From: Cercis canadensis
Lineage: Eukaryota > Streptophyta > Magnoliopsida > Fabales > Fabaceae
Assembly: GCA_003255065.1 (NCBI GenBank)
Contig: QAOA01001251.1
Location: 1,069,424-1,133,423 of the forward strand
DNA length: 64,000 bases
Reading direction: 5' to 3'
The notes below the pieces were generated by a model that did no database searches, was not told the origin of the DNA, and saw nothing but the letters and a program-made list of their open reading frames with translations. The translations under genes and the position numbers were made by a program. The stretch's first letter is position 1. Each line of letters starts with the position of its first letter. Positions 9,866 to 27,600 of this stretch are shown here, one piece after another.

Positions 9866-12842
9866 ATGTTGCCTATTTTTGTTGCTTTGCTTCTGCTTGT
9901 TACTTCAATTAGCCCAGTCCTGTCTACCCACATTGTCCCAGATTCCGGTCACCGTCTACCGGCCAATCAGAGTTTTAGACCAGAAGCAGAGTTGCTCAAG
10001 TTAAGGAGAATCAGAGCTCATCTAAAGAGGATCAACAAGCCTGCTGTCAAGACAATTAAGGCATATTCCTCTGCTTTAGCTGCTCAGAAAGTGACAGTGT
10101 GATTTTCTTCTGGTGATTTTGTGACATGGGTTTTTGTTATTTTGTTGCAGAGCCCTGATGGGGATTTGATAGATTGTGTTTTATCTCATCAGCAACCAGC
10201 TTTTGACCATCCTGAGCTTAAAGGGCAAAGACCATTGGTAATTTCCATCAAATTTGTGTGCGCTAAAGAAAATGACTTTTCTATGAATTCCAGATACCCA
10301 GAATTGTTATGGGGATCATGGAATTCTAATGCAGTTATCTTTTAGTCTGAATGAACCACTAAAGGTTTTATTTTAAAGATTGAATTTTATTTGAGAGACA
10401 GAGAGAGTAAGAGGCATTTTTTAGGTTTACAGGATCCACCAGAGAGTCCAAAAGGCTATAGCAACAGGGAAACTGTAAAAGAGAGCTTTCAGCTATGGAC
10501 AGATTCTGGTGAATCGTGCCCAGAAGGAACTGTTCCTATCAGAAGAACAACAGAGGAAGACATTCTAAGAGCAAGTTCAATCCAAAGATTTGGAAGAAAA
10601 CCAAGACATGTACGGAGAGACTCAACCGGCAGTGGTCATGAGGTTAGTGTTCTGAAAATTGACACGCTTATTTTCTCAAGTTCAAGTAAGACAATTCTTA
10701 AAAAAAAAAAAACAACTTAATGGGCAATCTTTTTCTCTGCTCTGAATTCCATTTCAAGAATTAGTTTACAGTGCATGCATTTAAAAGGAAAATCTTCGCT
10801 GTCATTTCTCTCCCCTCTGATTCAGTTTCATCAAATAGGCTTGCTCCATTTCCCGATTTTCCTAGCCAAAAAGATGGAAAAAAACAATCCTGCTTTTCCA
10901 AGCGCATCAAACAGTACCAAACATGAGCTAGTAGATAACAGCGAGTGAAGAGACATCATTTAAAAGCTTGCGTCCTATCAAACAGCACCGAAAAGTAATG
11001 CTTCACCAGAATCATGACTTAATATTAGAAACTAGATATTCACAATTTTGCAACAACTGATAGAATTAGGCTCAATTTAGACAAAACATATTATTCTCAT
11101 ACATGCACATATATTTATTTAAATATTTAAGCATAGACATATATCTTATTGCAGCATGCAGTTGTTTTTGTAAATGGAGATCAATACTATGGAGCAAAGG
11201 CAAGCATAAATGTGTGGACACCCCTCGTAACGGATCAATATGAATTCAGCTTGTCACAAATATGGGTTATTGCTGGTTCATTTGGCAATGATCTCAACAC
11301 CATAGAAGCTGGTTGGCAGGCATGTTCATGCTTTTCCATATTGTGCCAATTTGCAAATTTTTTAAGTTGATATTTCATGTTAACCCAATACCCTTTTCTT
11401 CTTTTGGATGATTATTGAACCAAAACCCTCAATTCTACCTTTTATTACTTAAACAATGCTAAAGAATTCATTAGAAATGCATTACTCTGTCTAGTTTCCT
11501 TTACCTTAAAAAAGTACTTGTTTCATCAGGTGAGCCCGGAGCTATACGGAGACAAGTATCCTAGGTTCTTCACTTATTGGACAGTAAGTTGTACATACCT
11601 CTAATTTCTTTTTCTTTTCCCATCTTACAGATATCATAACACTAGTCAAATTAATTTATTCATTTTTTAACAGACAGATGCATATCAAGCCACTGGATGC
11701 TACAACTTGCTCTGCTCAGGTTTTATCCAAACTAACAACAAGATAGCAATAGGGGCAGCAATTTCCCCAAGATCCGGTTACAACGGCAGACAATTCGATA
11801 TTGGCTTAATGGTTTGGAAGGTGAGTTTAGTCCACATTCTTCCAACCAAAGAAAATAATAAATAAATTAAAGGGTTCATTTTAGTCCACATTCAACAAAT
11901 TAAGGGGAAAACAGGCAATCCCTCCTTTACTTAACTAACAAGGCTAAAGGGTTGAAAAGCGCCTTGCTAATTTTGATCTTTTAACCTTTTAAAACCGTTA
12001 GCTTTGTTATTTTTCACAGATAGCTTCCTTTGACAAAAAAAAAGCTAATTAATTAAGCAGCATCTAATTAGGAAAATAAAAACTGTATCTAAGTGAAGAG
12101 CAATAATTCTTTACTTTGGCATGTTTCTGTTGAATTTTTCTTTACGTTATTGTTTTTAAAATGTAAGATTCCTTTGCTTTCCTTGCTTGCACAAGTGTCC
12201 TTCTTGGGGTCGACTCCTTGCCTTTTCCTTTTCTAAAGCAATAGTTCATGCTTTGCTTTTATTCTGGTTTTACTGTAACTGGCTTCTCGAGAGTAAAGAG
12301 CTAAAATCATAGCCTGTCCCTGCATATTCCTTTTCTCATTTCCACTTTTCCCTAATAATGATAATAAACAAGCAGATTAAAATAAGATAATTAATCCACA
12401 AGGGAAAAAACCCTTTTGTTTCCAAACTACACAAAGTTACTAAGACGAAAATCTATATGTGCAGGATCCAAAACATGGAAATTGGTGGCTAGAGTTTGGT
12501 TCGGGTCTACTAGTTGGGTACTGGCCAGCATTCTTGTTTAGTCACTTGAGGAGTCATGCAAGCATGGTGCAATTTGGAGGAGAAATTGTGAATTCTCGTT
12601 CAAGGGGTTACCACACTGCCACCCAAATGGGCAGTGGCCATTTTGCAGAAGAAGGATTTAGAAAAGCAGCGTATTTTAGAAACTTACAAGTTGTTGATTG
12701 GGATAATAACTTGCTTCCTCTAACAAATATTCACCAATTAGCTGATCATCCCAATTGCTATGACATAAGACAAGGGAGGAACAATGTTTGGGGAACTTAC
12801 TTCTATTATGGAGGTCCTGGAAGGAATGTGAGATGTCCATGA
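9866..12842 (+). CDS. neprosin-family (DUF239) secreted protein with activation peptide, 411 aa
   Basis: Seven exons: 9866-10060, 10151-10237, 10433-10642, 11155-11319, 11530-11583, 11674-11820, 12465-12842; all junctions phase 0. The start MLPIFVALLLLVTSI gives a clean signal peptide; an upstream in-frame ATG at 9677 adds a hydrophilic stretch that would hide it. Residues about 30-110 are the neprosin activation peptide (LKRINKPAVKTIK, SHQQPAFDHP); about 165-411 is the neprosin domain (HAVVFVNGDQYYGAKA, QYEFSLSQIW, WWLEFGSG, FGGEIVNS, YYGGPGRN). Neprosin is a glutamic prolyl peptidase; candidate catalytic Glu are 194, 296 and 326, but I cannot assign the pair with certainty. The fourth intron starts with GC (CAG/GCATGT) and the first may do so too. 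The product is expected in the apoplast or vacuole. Confidence 0.88.
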
Positions 12843-15595
12843 AATATATATATTCATTTTTCTCCCATTTTTTTTTTTTTTCCTTTTTTGCTTCCATTAT
12901 AAGCTTTTACATGGTTTTGTTATGTTTGTTTTTGCCGTCAAAATTTTATTTTATTTTACTAACAGGCAAGAGAAGTGCATTTTGTTTTCAGGATTATGTA
13001 AATCTGTGACACGTGTTTTCATAACATGGAATCGAAGGGTGTTGTGTGTTCTTTCCGTCTCTTTCCCATTAGATTTCAGAAAATCTTAAACGGTACAGAT
13101 GAAATAGTTGACTTCGACCCCAAAAAGAAACTGCAATGTATCTTCCCTCGTGTTGTAGTTCCTTAATCTTCTAGCAAAACCCAATGCAACATTATATATT
13201 AAGCTAATACGCATGCACCCTTCCTACGCGGCTTTGCATGTGTGGAGCAATAAACAAGCATGTTTTTAAACAAATCTTGGAGACTTAGCCATTGATCCTT
13301 CTATCTTATATTGTATCATTCTCCAACTTAGCGACCCAATAATCGAAAAAATGAGAAGAATATATAAGATTATCTCAGTGTCAGAAAAGAAAAATATTTT
13401 AATACAGTGAACCCAAGGCCATTTAATGCATGACAACAATGGTTTTCCCCACCAAGCATGTGCTTTCCAACGAGTCAAACAATTAGCCAAGAGAAATGCT
13501 TAAATACAAAATTGGGAAATACGATTACAAGATACAATAACAATTTGTTTTGTTTTGTTTTGCTTTTTTTTTTTTTCATCAAAGAGGAAGTTAATTTAAA
13601 CTAAACTAAGAGGATGGCACAAAGCCAATTAATTACATGAAGAGTCAAGTCATAAATTCAACGTTTTACTAGATCATTGAAAGTCCAANAAAAAAAAAAA
13701 AAAAAAAAAAAGGAGTTAAGGTATTGGCATCTTAATGTCTTAAAGCATGTTAGCATCGTAAAATGACTCATGAGAACCTTCTAAAAGCAGCATTTTGAAA
13801 GAGGAAAAAAAAAGAAGGGGGTGGGGACGCAATTGTACCTAAGAATTGATGCTTATATGCGTGACGACAACGCGATCCCCACTACATCACTTTATCATCA
13901 AAGTAAAACGGATCAGTGACTTAATACATATAGCAGAAGAGCACAGAAGACGATGGAGAATACTTCTGATTATAACTATTGAGTTATGCTAACTTCAACT
14001 GGAAAGGCCTATGAAACGAAAAGATGCTTTGGAATGGCACTTTCTTGAGGGATCTAACAGATATAGCAACAAGGAAAGGCTACTTTGTCATTTTGGAAGT
14101 AGTTCATTTTCAAACGAAAATCCAACTAGATAAAATTGACATTTTGGGGTTTACAAGAGGAGTAGCCAACCAACTAAGGCGAGGGCTTTGAGGGCTACCA
14201 ACCTTGCCTTTTGTTCCTGAATGGCTAAATTATAAAATATCACTCAAAAAGGAGTTTCTGTCAACACCAGAAAATTAAACTAGCGGTAAATTGCATTTCT
14301 GCAAATTCAAAATTATATTCCTAGATTTCACTGTCATTTTGCCCATGATAATGATACGTTATCAATAAATAATACCAACATGATTGGATGGAGTTACTAT
14401 CCGTTCAATGTGTTTGATAGATATTCAATATTAGAGAAGTGAAGGAAAATATATCACGATGGACTGGTCAACAAGAAGTGTATGATTCTTCGTGAAGTGA
14501 TAAATGTCATTCGGTTATTTAAAACAATGATATTATATAATAATAAACAAAACCTAACGGAAGAAGGTTAATTAAGTTTTCCCAATACATTGGGTACAGT
14601 ATCTTGTAGATGAGGTAACAATACAATATGAAACCAACAAAGCACAGAAAGCAAGGTCTGCCAACCACAACGGTGTCTTGTGAAAGGTGATTGTCAAAGA
14701 GGCCCATTGACGTCATAGCTGGTGGGAGACCTACGGCTACTGGATCTCCTTTACACAGTACACAATATGCAAGGGTTCAAATAAGCCTAGCTACTAAATT
14801 ATTTGTAGCCAAGACACTTCCACAATTGACCAATTTGATTCCTCAAGATAACTTCTACTCCCAGAACTTGTAGCCAAGACAGTTTCACCATTGACCATTT
14901 TGATTCCTCAAGATACCTTCTACTCCCAGAACTTGAAAGATTGTAATTGGGGTATCATCTACAGCTAAAATGCATTGGTCAGAGAAAATTTAGTCTTTGT
15001 TGTAGGTCATGGGTATATATAAGCATGAAGAAAATGGAGGAACAAGCATAAAGATACAGAAAAGCTAAAGAGGTAGACGTCAAAAGAGGTATTGGTTTCT
15101 AAACAGCCAGTGGACCACAGAAGAAAAGCAGTAAACTTTATGAAAGAAGGAGAAGCAAAATTATGGAAGCATAGAGACAATTATTGAAAAATTATTGGAG
15201 CATCAAATATGGGACAAGCAGAACTGGTCAATGGAACAGAGTAGTGAAGACGTAAGTCCACTTCAGACCAGGACAAGTGCCAAATAGGTAATAAACATTC
15301 TCCTTCTGTTGACAGAGATATATATATATATATATCTATAAAGATTAACAATGAGTACCATGTCCAGATGATCAAATCTGCTCAGTAATACCTTCTAGCC
15401 CAACCACCATTGTTGCTACAAGGATCACGAACAATTCATGAGAAGATTGTCGCTTTCTTGAGACCTCCAGTAATGGTGCATAAGACCTAGGCATCAAGGT
15501 GGCAAAGAATATTAAAAATTTTAAGAATATAGTAGCCGAGGCTGTACTCAACTAGAAGTTCAATAACTTACCAAACACGATTTTCAAGCAAGCAC
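12843..15595. other. intergenic, no gene seen
   Basis: 3' flank of the neprosin gene and 3' flank of the JMJD4-like gene, which converge. Poly-T at 12870-12882, an N inside a poly-A tract at 13689, and a 65-bp tandem duplication at 14803-14932. A minus-strand open frame at 14519-14716 has no recognisable motif. The end near 15316-15336 is an (AT)n run in the likely 3' UTR of the JmjC gene. Confidence 0.5.
14803..14932. repeat. 65-bp tandem duplication, two copies
   Basis: Units 14803-14867 and 14868-14932 both begin TTGTAGCCAAGACA and end ACTCCCAGAAC, differing at only a few positions. No N lies between them, so this one looks like a genuine local duplication. Confidence 0.9.
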
Positions 15596-18500
15596 TTAAG
15601 CACCATGTGATACAAACAGCTCCTCAATGTAATTGTTACCAAGTTCGGCAAAAGCATTGTCTATAAATTTAATGAGATCTTCAGGTGTACAGATCTGAGA
15701 AGATGTGTATGGTTTCAAAACGTTGAGGACCATCAAATCATCCCCTGAAGCTTCCTCAAAATCTGAGGACAAATAAGGTTGTTCGTGTATCATCCCATAT
15801 GTTCTTCCCAAACTCATGTACAATTTGAAAAACCTAGGTTCTTCCAATGTTTTGATCATATCCAGGATGCAATCATGATTTTCTTCCAAAACATGCATGT
15901 GTTTCATCTCTGATGCAATCTTCCTTATGGATCCAAGATTCAAAGCTAAATGCTGAGCTACTGCTGTTGAACTTGCAGCGAAAATTCCATATCTCCCTCT
16001 TAGTTGGCAAAGCAAGACCAAGTTGGCCAAGGCGAAGTACATTATGAAAGTAAAGAAATCATAGAAGTTCATCCCTGTTTTGAGAGTAAAATCAGAATAA
16101 CACATGAAAACCAGTAAAAGCATCCTCCACCTATTACAGTATGGTATGCAAATGTAGTTTATATTATATTTTGTACATCAGTTATGCAGACAGAAATATG
16201 TAGTCAAGTCATCCACTAACCATGCATATCCAAAAAATGTATTTGGCATTAACCAAGCTGATTAAGGTTAAAAAAATTATCTTTTACCACAGGGCATAGT
16301 TTATCATCAGAAAATCCTTTCATTATGAATTAATCCACCTAGCATGTCAACTAACTTAATATTGGGTTAGCTTTTTATTTCAAGATATCCACATAGGCTT
16401 GGCTCGACAGCATATGAAATTATCATGGCATCTCAATCTGGTACATACTAGCAATTATCGAACATATATATACAGCACCTGTGTTAGCAGCAAGATTGCG
16501 CTGGCAGAGACCTTCAAAATCATTACATATATCCCTGAGGTCTTCTATGTATTCCTTGGCCTCATTGTAGTCCCTTAAAAGTAAATTCCACTGTCATAGC
16601 ATGAAACTTCATGAGAGATCAATTTAGTTTAATTAAAATTTGCCTTAAAAGTGAGTGTCAAATGAATACTTGACCATATTGCTCAACTTACCACCCAAGA
16701 AAGGTTATAGGCATTGAACCAGTTATGGTTTATAGATACAGTGTCCTCCTGAAAGCATAAGAGATGCTATCAGTAGACCAGATCACATCTACTATCCCTG
16801 AGGAAATAAATTTCTATTCTAGTTGTGTCCTGCCTATTCTGAAAACAAACTCATGAAAACTGTTCATTAGTACGTTATAACTTATGAGACAGCTCAAAAT
16901 GAAGAGCAGCAACATGTCGGCCTCCTTTAGAACATCAATTTTGCATTCATGCTATAAATTAAACACACTTTGTAGGTGATAGTGATACGCGGCTTAAAAC
17001 ATTATGAACAGCAAGAGAACCATAGACCGAGCAAGGCTTCTCACTTACCAACAATCTATGGAGTCGTCTTGCCAATAGTTTATATTGGTGTTTGAAATAA
17101 AACTAGGTCATCCGCCATGGTAAAACCCTTTTCTTTCTCAAAATATTCTCAAGAGGCAGACAGACACTACAGATATAGGTATTAGTCACTGAAGTTGCTT
17201 AATACCATAATATGAAGCCATGGAGAAACAACACACTATACAATTTTAATATAAAATTGTGATTTTAAAGGGACTGAAAGACAGCCACTAAAAATTAAAT
17301 GGGAATATAACAGCAATCCACGCAGGGAATCATAAGATACCAGATTATGAACTTGATGATACCACCCACTGGGAACGAATATAATGTCACCTGCTTCTTG
17401 CATACATTCTAACCAGATAGCCTGCATACACATAGAAATAAAACTTGAGCAAAAAATATACTGGAATAAGCAAGATTTACTTTAAAATAGAACTGGAAAC
17501 TTACCTTTTTAAAACCAGGAAATTTTGTCTCACTGACTTCATCAAAGATATTATACACACAACTTTTCACATTCCTGAAAGAGAATCGGAAAGAAATTAA
17601 TTTTGATAACTATACAAAAAGCCAGTACTCCAAACAAACACCAACCCCCCCGTGCCCAAAAGAAAAAGAAAAGAGACTAGCAAAACAGAGAGGATTTTTT
17701 CCACAGAGAAAAAAGGGCATCCTGCATCATCTAGCAAGGTTTTTTTCAAGTCCGCAGAAACAGGATTTTCTACACTGAAGTAATGCTGTCTTCCAGTGTC
17801 AGGAGGAAGTCCATAGGACCAATCACACACACATTTTAATACGTGTCTTGAAGAAGCATTCATGAGNACAAAAAGCCAGTACTCCAAACAAACACCACAG
17901 AGAGGATTTTTTCCACAGAGAAAAAAGGGCATCCTGCATCATCTAGCAAGGTTTTTTTCAAGTCCGCAGAAACAGGATTTTCTACACTGAAGTAATGCTG
18001 TCTTCCAGTGTCAGGAGGAAGTCCATAGGACCAATCACACACACATTTTAATACGTGTCTTGAAGAAGCATTCATGAGTTCTATATCTACACTTTATGAA
18101 TGATATGATCATAAAGCTGGTAGACACAGGGAGCTATAAGAGCAGGTCATCTTCTTAAAATCGAAAGCTTGGTTAAGGTGGCTGTCGGTAGCAAACCATG
18201 GTGGATAGTTAAATTTGAGTAAGTATGAATATTCAGAAACAATATTCTTGACTTGTGCATGGCAAAAGAAATTCATTCATACCTGTCAAATACAAGATGA
18301 GACTGAGAAGGAGCTAGAAAAAGCCATCTTTTCTTCCCAGAGACATTTGCTGACCAACTATAGGACCTGAAAACATCAGCATGAAGAGGAGTCCAGGATC
18401 CTGTCAGAAGAATTGAAAGATACAAGTTACTGGTGCGAAATTCGTAAAAACAATGAAAAAGAATCTAGCTGTTTAAAGGAAGTAGAGGTTTATCAGATGC

Positions 18501-19605
18501 TCGTTGCAACTAGAAAGATTTATAACATCTATGCTCAAACCTTTCACTCCCATGTAAACAAAACGGTAGTCAGAGCAACATATTTCATTGTTTTGTTGGT
18601 AAGCATCAGGATCTGTATGCATTCTGTAGTTGTCAAGATAGAGGTTGAGCCAATCATCACAAAAGAACACTGGAGTGGTGTACGCTAAATATTCTGGGTA
18701 CTCCTGATCAAGTTAGAAAAAAAAAAAAAAAAAGAGTAACCAAAAGGACATCTGTACTAACAATTGATATAATCATTAACAGTCATGGTGCGGCAAGAGG
18801 ATCCTCTAGTGCAAGCATACCTTTACAAAGTGCCAATCCTTCAAATACAGTACGGACTGATCATTATGTGTTTGAGTTTCATTACTGCAGTGTGATGCAG
18901 AATTCGATAGCCAATGCCCGATAAACTCTGAAACATACATTTCCTCCCTTTTCTGATCCGTGAATTCTCTAGTGCCACAATCTGCAACCTTTGTGTGACG
19001 AATTTTAGTGAATTTGTAGGTACTACTAATTATTTCAAGTTTCAGCCAATAAAAGAAAGCGTGATAATTCTTAATACAGTTTGAGTATCATCAAAGATAA
19101 CTGCTAACAATTAAACCAAATTGCAAGGCATAATGAGTTAGGAAAAGGGGGAACAAATATTATTCGGAACTTAACAGTAGGAGTTTGACATGTGAGAGTA
19201 AATAAAAACAACTCTTTCCTGCTCTTATTAATTTTGAAGCTCTAATGTTATATCAAATCCATGTGATGCAGCTATAATGAATTTGGAAATCGGAACTCTA
19301 CTTGATGGAGATGGCCGAATGCAGCGCTCTCCATTGTAATAAAGTTTGTTCATTAATCACCTTCCAGAAAAGAAAGAGATATCTGGTATGGATACCTGAA
19401 CTTTTGAAACCCCAAAATGCGTAGAGAAAAACTGAAGATTGGGTTGGCCATCACAGGTGACCCAGTCCTTGCAAGCCCTCCAACCGTTCATTAATCCTGT
19501 AAGCACCACAGGCTGGTTCTTCTCCATGTATCTCTTCACAAACTCATTGTATGTCAATTCTTTCCCATTCACCTTCTCTATTTGTCCCCCAATTTTGATA
19601 CCCAT
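15596..19605 (-). CDS. JMJD4-like JmjC 2-oxoglutarate/Fe(II) oxygenase, 485 aa
   Basis: Nine exons: 19396-19605, 18821-18988, 18541-18703, 18283-18400, 17505-17574, 17341-17421, 16692-16748, 16479-16590, 15596-16074; summed coding length is 1458 nt with consistent phases. Start is the ATG of MGIKIGGQIEKVNGK; a TTG further up is not needed and a stop lies just above it. The JmjC core spans about 20-300. Iron ligands are seen as His187-x-Asp189 in TPLHADVF and a downstream His (about 265) in VPSGWYHQVHNL; NHNWFNAYNL follows. Human JMJD4 hydroxylates the release factor eRF1; a similar role in translation termination is inferred here. The C-terminal about 170 residues are helical and plant-specific. 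Intron 4 (17575-18282) holds an assembly-type duplication around an N. Divergent with CDC48. Confidence 0.88.
17614..18078. repeat. duplicated block flanking an N in JMJD4-like intron 4
   Basis: Copy A 17614-17866 and copy B 17868-18078 are separated by a single N at 17867. They begin (ACAAAAAGCCAGTACTCC) and end (AAGCATTCATGAG) alike; copy A carries about 42 extra bases near its start. This looks like two unmerged contig ends or haplotypes. Each copy contains a minus-strand open frame of about 59 codons that I do not recognise. Confidence 0.85.
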
Positions 19606-20236
19606 GCCGATGTCGTATCTCAAAGCTATTACAAGCTAATTCAACACATCCCTTCTTTGTCGTGGAAAGTTTTCAGGGTCTTCTTTAGGAAGAAGAATTT
19701 TCTTTCGCCCGTTGTACTAGCAGGGAGCATAATTGCTTTCAACGCCAAAACAAAAACCCAGAAAAACGAGCTTCTTCAAGAAAATTGGCCCCGAAACAGG
19801 CTACGCTAATGAGAGTTGGGCCGAAACAAAATGGGCTGGTATAATTGGGCCTAAGTTAAGGTACCGTATTGAATTTTCATGTTTGGCCAAAAAATAGAAA
19901 ACAAATTTTCTTAATAAAACTGTCGTTTTCAGGAGGGGGCAGGGAGGGAGTGTGTGTGACTGCGAAGTGCTGACACTGGTATTATGAAAGCAGTCCACGG
20001 AGGAAGCATAGCACCGATTGAGCTGCTGCGTTGGCTTTGCACAGTTAGCTTCATGGACACTCGGACACAAGTCATTGGGTTTGGCTTGGGTAGGAAACTG
20101 GCTGTGCCTGGTTTCCTGCTCCTTATTGGAGAACGCTCGTATATATCCCAAAGAGCTACACCTACCTTGACTCTGAGCTTAGAGTGCTTATCGTAATCCT
20201 TCTACAAAAGAACGTAGAAAAAGCTTAGGGAAATTC
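19606..20236. promoter_or_regulatory. shared divergent promoter, JMJD4-like / CDC48
   Basis: The 631 bp between the two start codons must hold both promoters and 5' UTRs. Three site II type motifs lie close together: TGGGCC at 19817-19822, TGGGCT at 19832-19837 and TGGGCC at 19846-19851. Such TGGGCY clusters are bound by TCP factors and are common in front of plant genes expressed in dividing cells, which fits CDC48. No convincing TATA box was seen for either gene. Confidence 0.6.
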
Positions 20237-24622
<4,386 letters not shown>

Positions 24623-27600
24623 AGCCAATTTAAGTTGGGTAATGCTGTCAATATCGAACACCTTCTACCGTCACTTTGTATTAAAAATCATGATAGTTAT
24701 GGTTTTGTTGAGTACTAAAGATGCTTCTGTTTCATGTTTTATGGGCACTGCTTATGTATGTACTTTTTTGACGTGCTATAATAATAGTCAAACCTGTATA
24801 ATATATTCAGTTAGTAATGACTCTTCCTCTTCTTTTTTTTTTCTTTTTCAACTTTGACAGAACCTACTTATCTTGAGGACGATTTTAGTACACCACTCGG
24901 TCAGGTCACATGTCATTTGGTTAATGGCTCTGGTATTCCGTAAAAATGGAAGATATTAAGTAATAAATTTTGTTCTATCAAAACTAGTATGATTAAAAAA
25001 TGAAAAAGAGGATGTTGAGTTGTTGAAAATTGCCTTTGGAGTAAGTTGGCATCAGGCTCAGCCAATAGCGACATACTTAGTGATCAGTTTCAGTGACACA
25101 AGCTTTAATAAGGCGAGTTTCCTTGGTCCCTACTGAAAATCAATCATATTCATCTCACTCTAGAACCATTGATGATTAGGATACGATTTATCACCCAAGA
25201 ACAAATGACCCCGACCATGTAACTCATCCAGCACTGACTTTTTTCGAACTTGTTTCTCCTTATTGCAATTGTCCCTTATGGACTATGCCAATAGCATGTG
25301 CAAAATGACCTTGAGTTGCCTTGACGCCTATTTCTAGCTACATTCGAGTTTGTTAAGACATGGCTTTGTGTGTCAAAGTCGTGGGATGGGGTCCGGGACC
25401 TCTAAATACATAGAAGGACTTATCAACTTGTAAATCTGAAGTACGATATAGGACGAAGTTATCACAATCTTACAAGTTACTAGGGAATCTTTCTATTTTT
25501 CCTTTCCTTATTTAATTGATTTGAACCTTTCAGAATTTTTCTGTGTTTTCTTCGTAAAGTAATGCATCCCATATATTTGATGAGGTAAATTGATTGAAAT
25601 AATGCATAAAAATAAATAAATATGTAAAATGATTACTATTAATATTATTTATAAAAATGAGTCATTTTTTAATATTTTAATGACAAAATAGGACACGTTA
25701 TTTCAAATGTAATGTTTTTCTTAAAAATACACTACATTGAAGTAGCAGATTCATGTAGTCATAAAACTGTTGGAAAATAAGAAAGACATTAGTTTGAATG
25801 TAGTGGGTCCCAAAGAACACGTTGAATCAATGTAACATGTCCTATAAAGACATGATATATTGATTTAACATGTCATTAATGCACATGTTGAACATCAAAA
25901 TAACGTGTTTAATTCAAGACAAAACGCTTGGGAAATTGTGAACACGCTTGATTGATAAAATAGGATGTTCTTCAAGAAATTGTTATTTTCATTCTTCAAT
26001 AGAGTTTTTTTAAAGAATATGCTATTTTGACAAAGTTTCTTAAAGAAAACGCTATACTCATTAGCGTTTTCCAAAAGAACACTCTATCAAAGTAGTGTGT
26101 TCTTTAAGAAAACTCTACTTTGACAAAGTAGAATGTTCTTTAAGAAAATTTTACTTTGACAAAATAGAGTGTTCTTTTTGCAAATTCTACTTTTTTTTTT
26201 TCTTTCCCAAGTTAGCTTGTCTTTCTTTCTCTTTTTAGAATTGTTCTAATGTGTCCTTAAGAGACCTGCTAAATCATAAACAAGCGATTTTACTCATTTT
26301 TCATGCACTGCGGTAGCTTTTTTGATTGGTTTTTGCTACTTCGATGTAGTGGATCTTAAAAAAAAATATTATATCTAAAGTAGCATGTCTCATTTTATCC
26401 TATATAGTGTCTTATTAAAATATTCAAAAGATAATAATTTTAGTATATAATTTGAACAGCAACTCATTTAAATAATTTTTTTTTGTTCGTTGTATTATTT
26501 TCGTCATTTTGCCCTTTGACGAGGGTCCGTTATTTGGGCGGAGTTTTTACTTTATTTGGTATTAACCTGCATGTGCGTCACGTGAGCACCCTCAGAGTGC
26601 CACCACTGGATTAAGAAAGGTGACCCCCTAAAGCTACTAAATATTGTAAAACTGGATGACATAAAATTGATAACTTTTTTAAAGGAAGAAAGAGAACGTG
26701 AGGAGGGAAAAAAAATAGAAAATTGAAGAGAAATCAATCACTTTTGTGGCTCGGCTACTAATGATCTGATGCCAACGGTGTTGTGTTTAACTAGTTAAAG
26801 GCAATGCCAGACTCAGTTGCACATGTGGTAGCGTATCGTTTTGATGGTGAAAGTACATGAAATTCCCCCATGTCCGTATAAGTTCTTGAATGCAGATTGC
26901 AGAGTGCACCTAAATTCACATGGTGCGGGCCAAGAAATAGTTAGTTGATGGAAGACAAGCAAACCTACTCCTTTTCTTGGAAACAACAAATCATAAAAGA
27001 GAAATGAAAGAGGGTTCCCAAAGTAGAGCATAATCATTGTGCACTTTCCTGCGCAATCAGACATCTTCCATTTTCTCCGTTTCTTATTCCGAATGACCAC
27101 TCACGGAATTACTACACGCGAAAACCTCTGTCTATAGGGAAAATTCAAGCGGACACAACCTCGTTGGTCCTCTGTCTCTCACTTAAATATGAAAATTCCT
27201 TGTACCAGAACACAAATTTTTTTTTCTTTTTGCTGAGTAAAGATACTGTTGATGGTCATTTATAATTCATTTATATTATAGAATATATATATATATATAT
27301 ATATTTTTTTATATGACACACTGAGAGTTGAAATTTTTTAAAATTTTTTAGTCGTAGCAAACACCATCATGCAGGTTCTAATTTAATTTATGTGAAAATC
27401 TATATCTTATGATACTCTTACAAAACAAAATATGTAAATAGAATACATACTAAAGAACACACAAGCACACACTACTTAAAGGCACTCTCAAAAAAATTGA
27501 TGTCCTATATTTGAATAATTGAAAATTTAGTTCATCCAGTAGAATACATAATATAAAAGCTACAATTGATAGAAAATAATTTAAGTATCATTTGACCTTA

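Noticed and set aside
14519-14716. Hydrophobic minus frame of 65 codons
   Set aside because: Composition is that of AT-rich DNA, with no promoter or splice context or known family.
17597-17932. 111-codon minus frame running through the N at 17867
   Set aside because: It is created by joining two copies of the same intronic block across an assembly gap.
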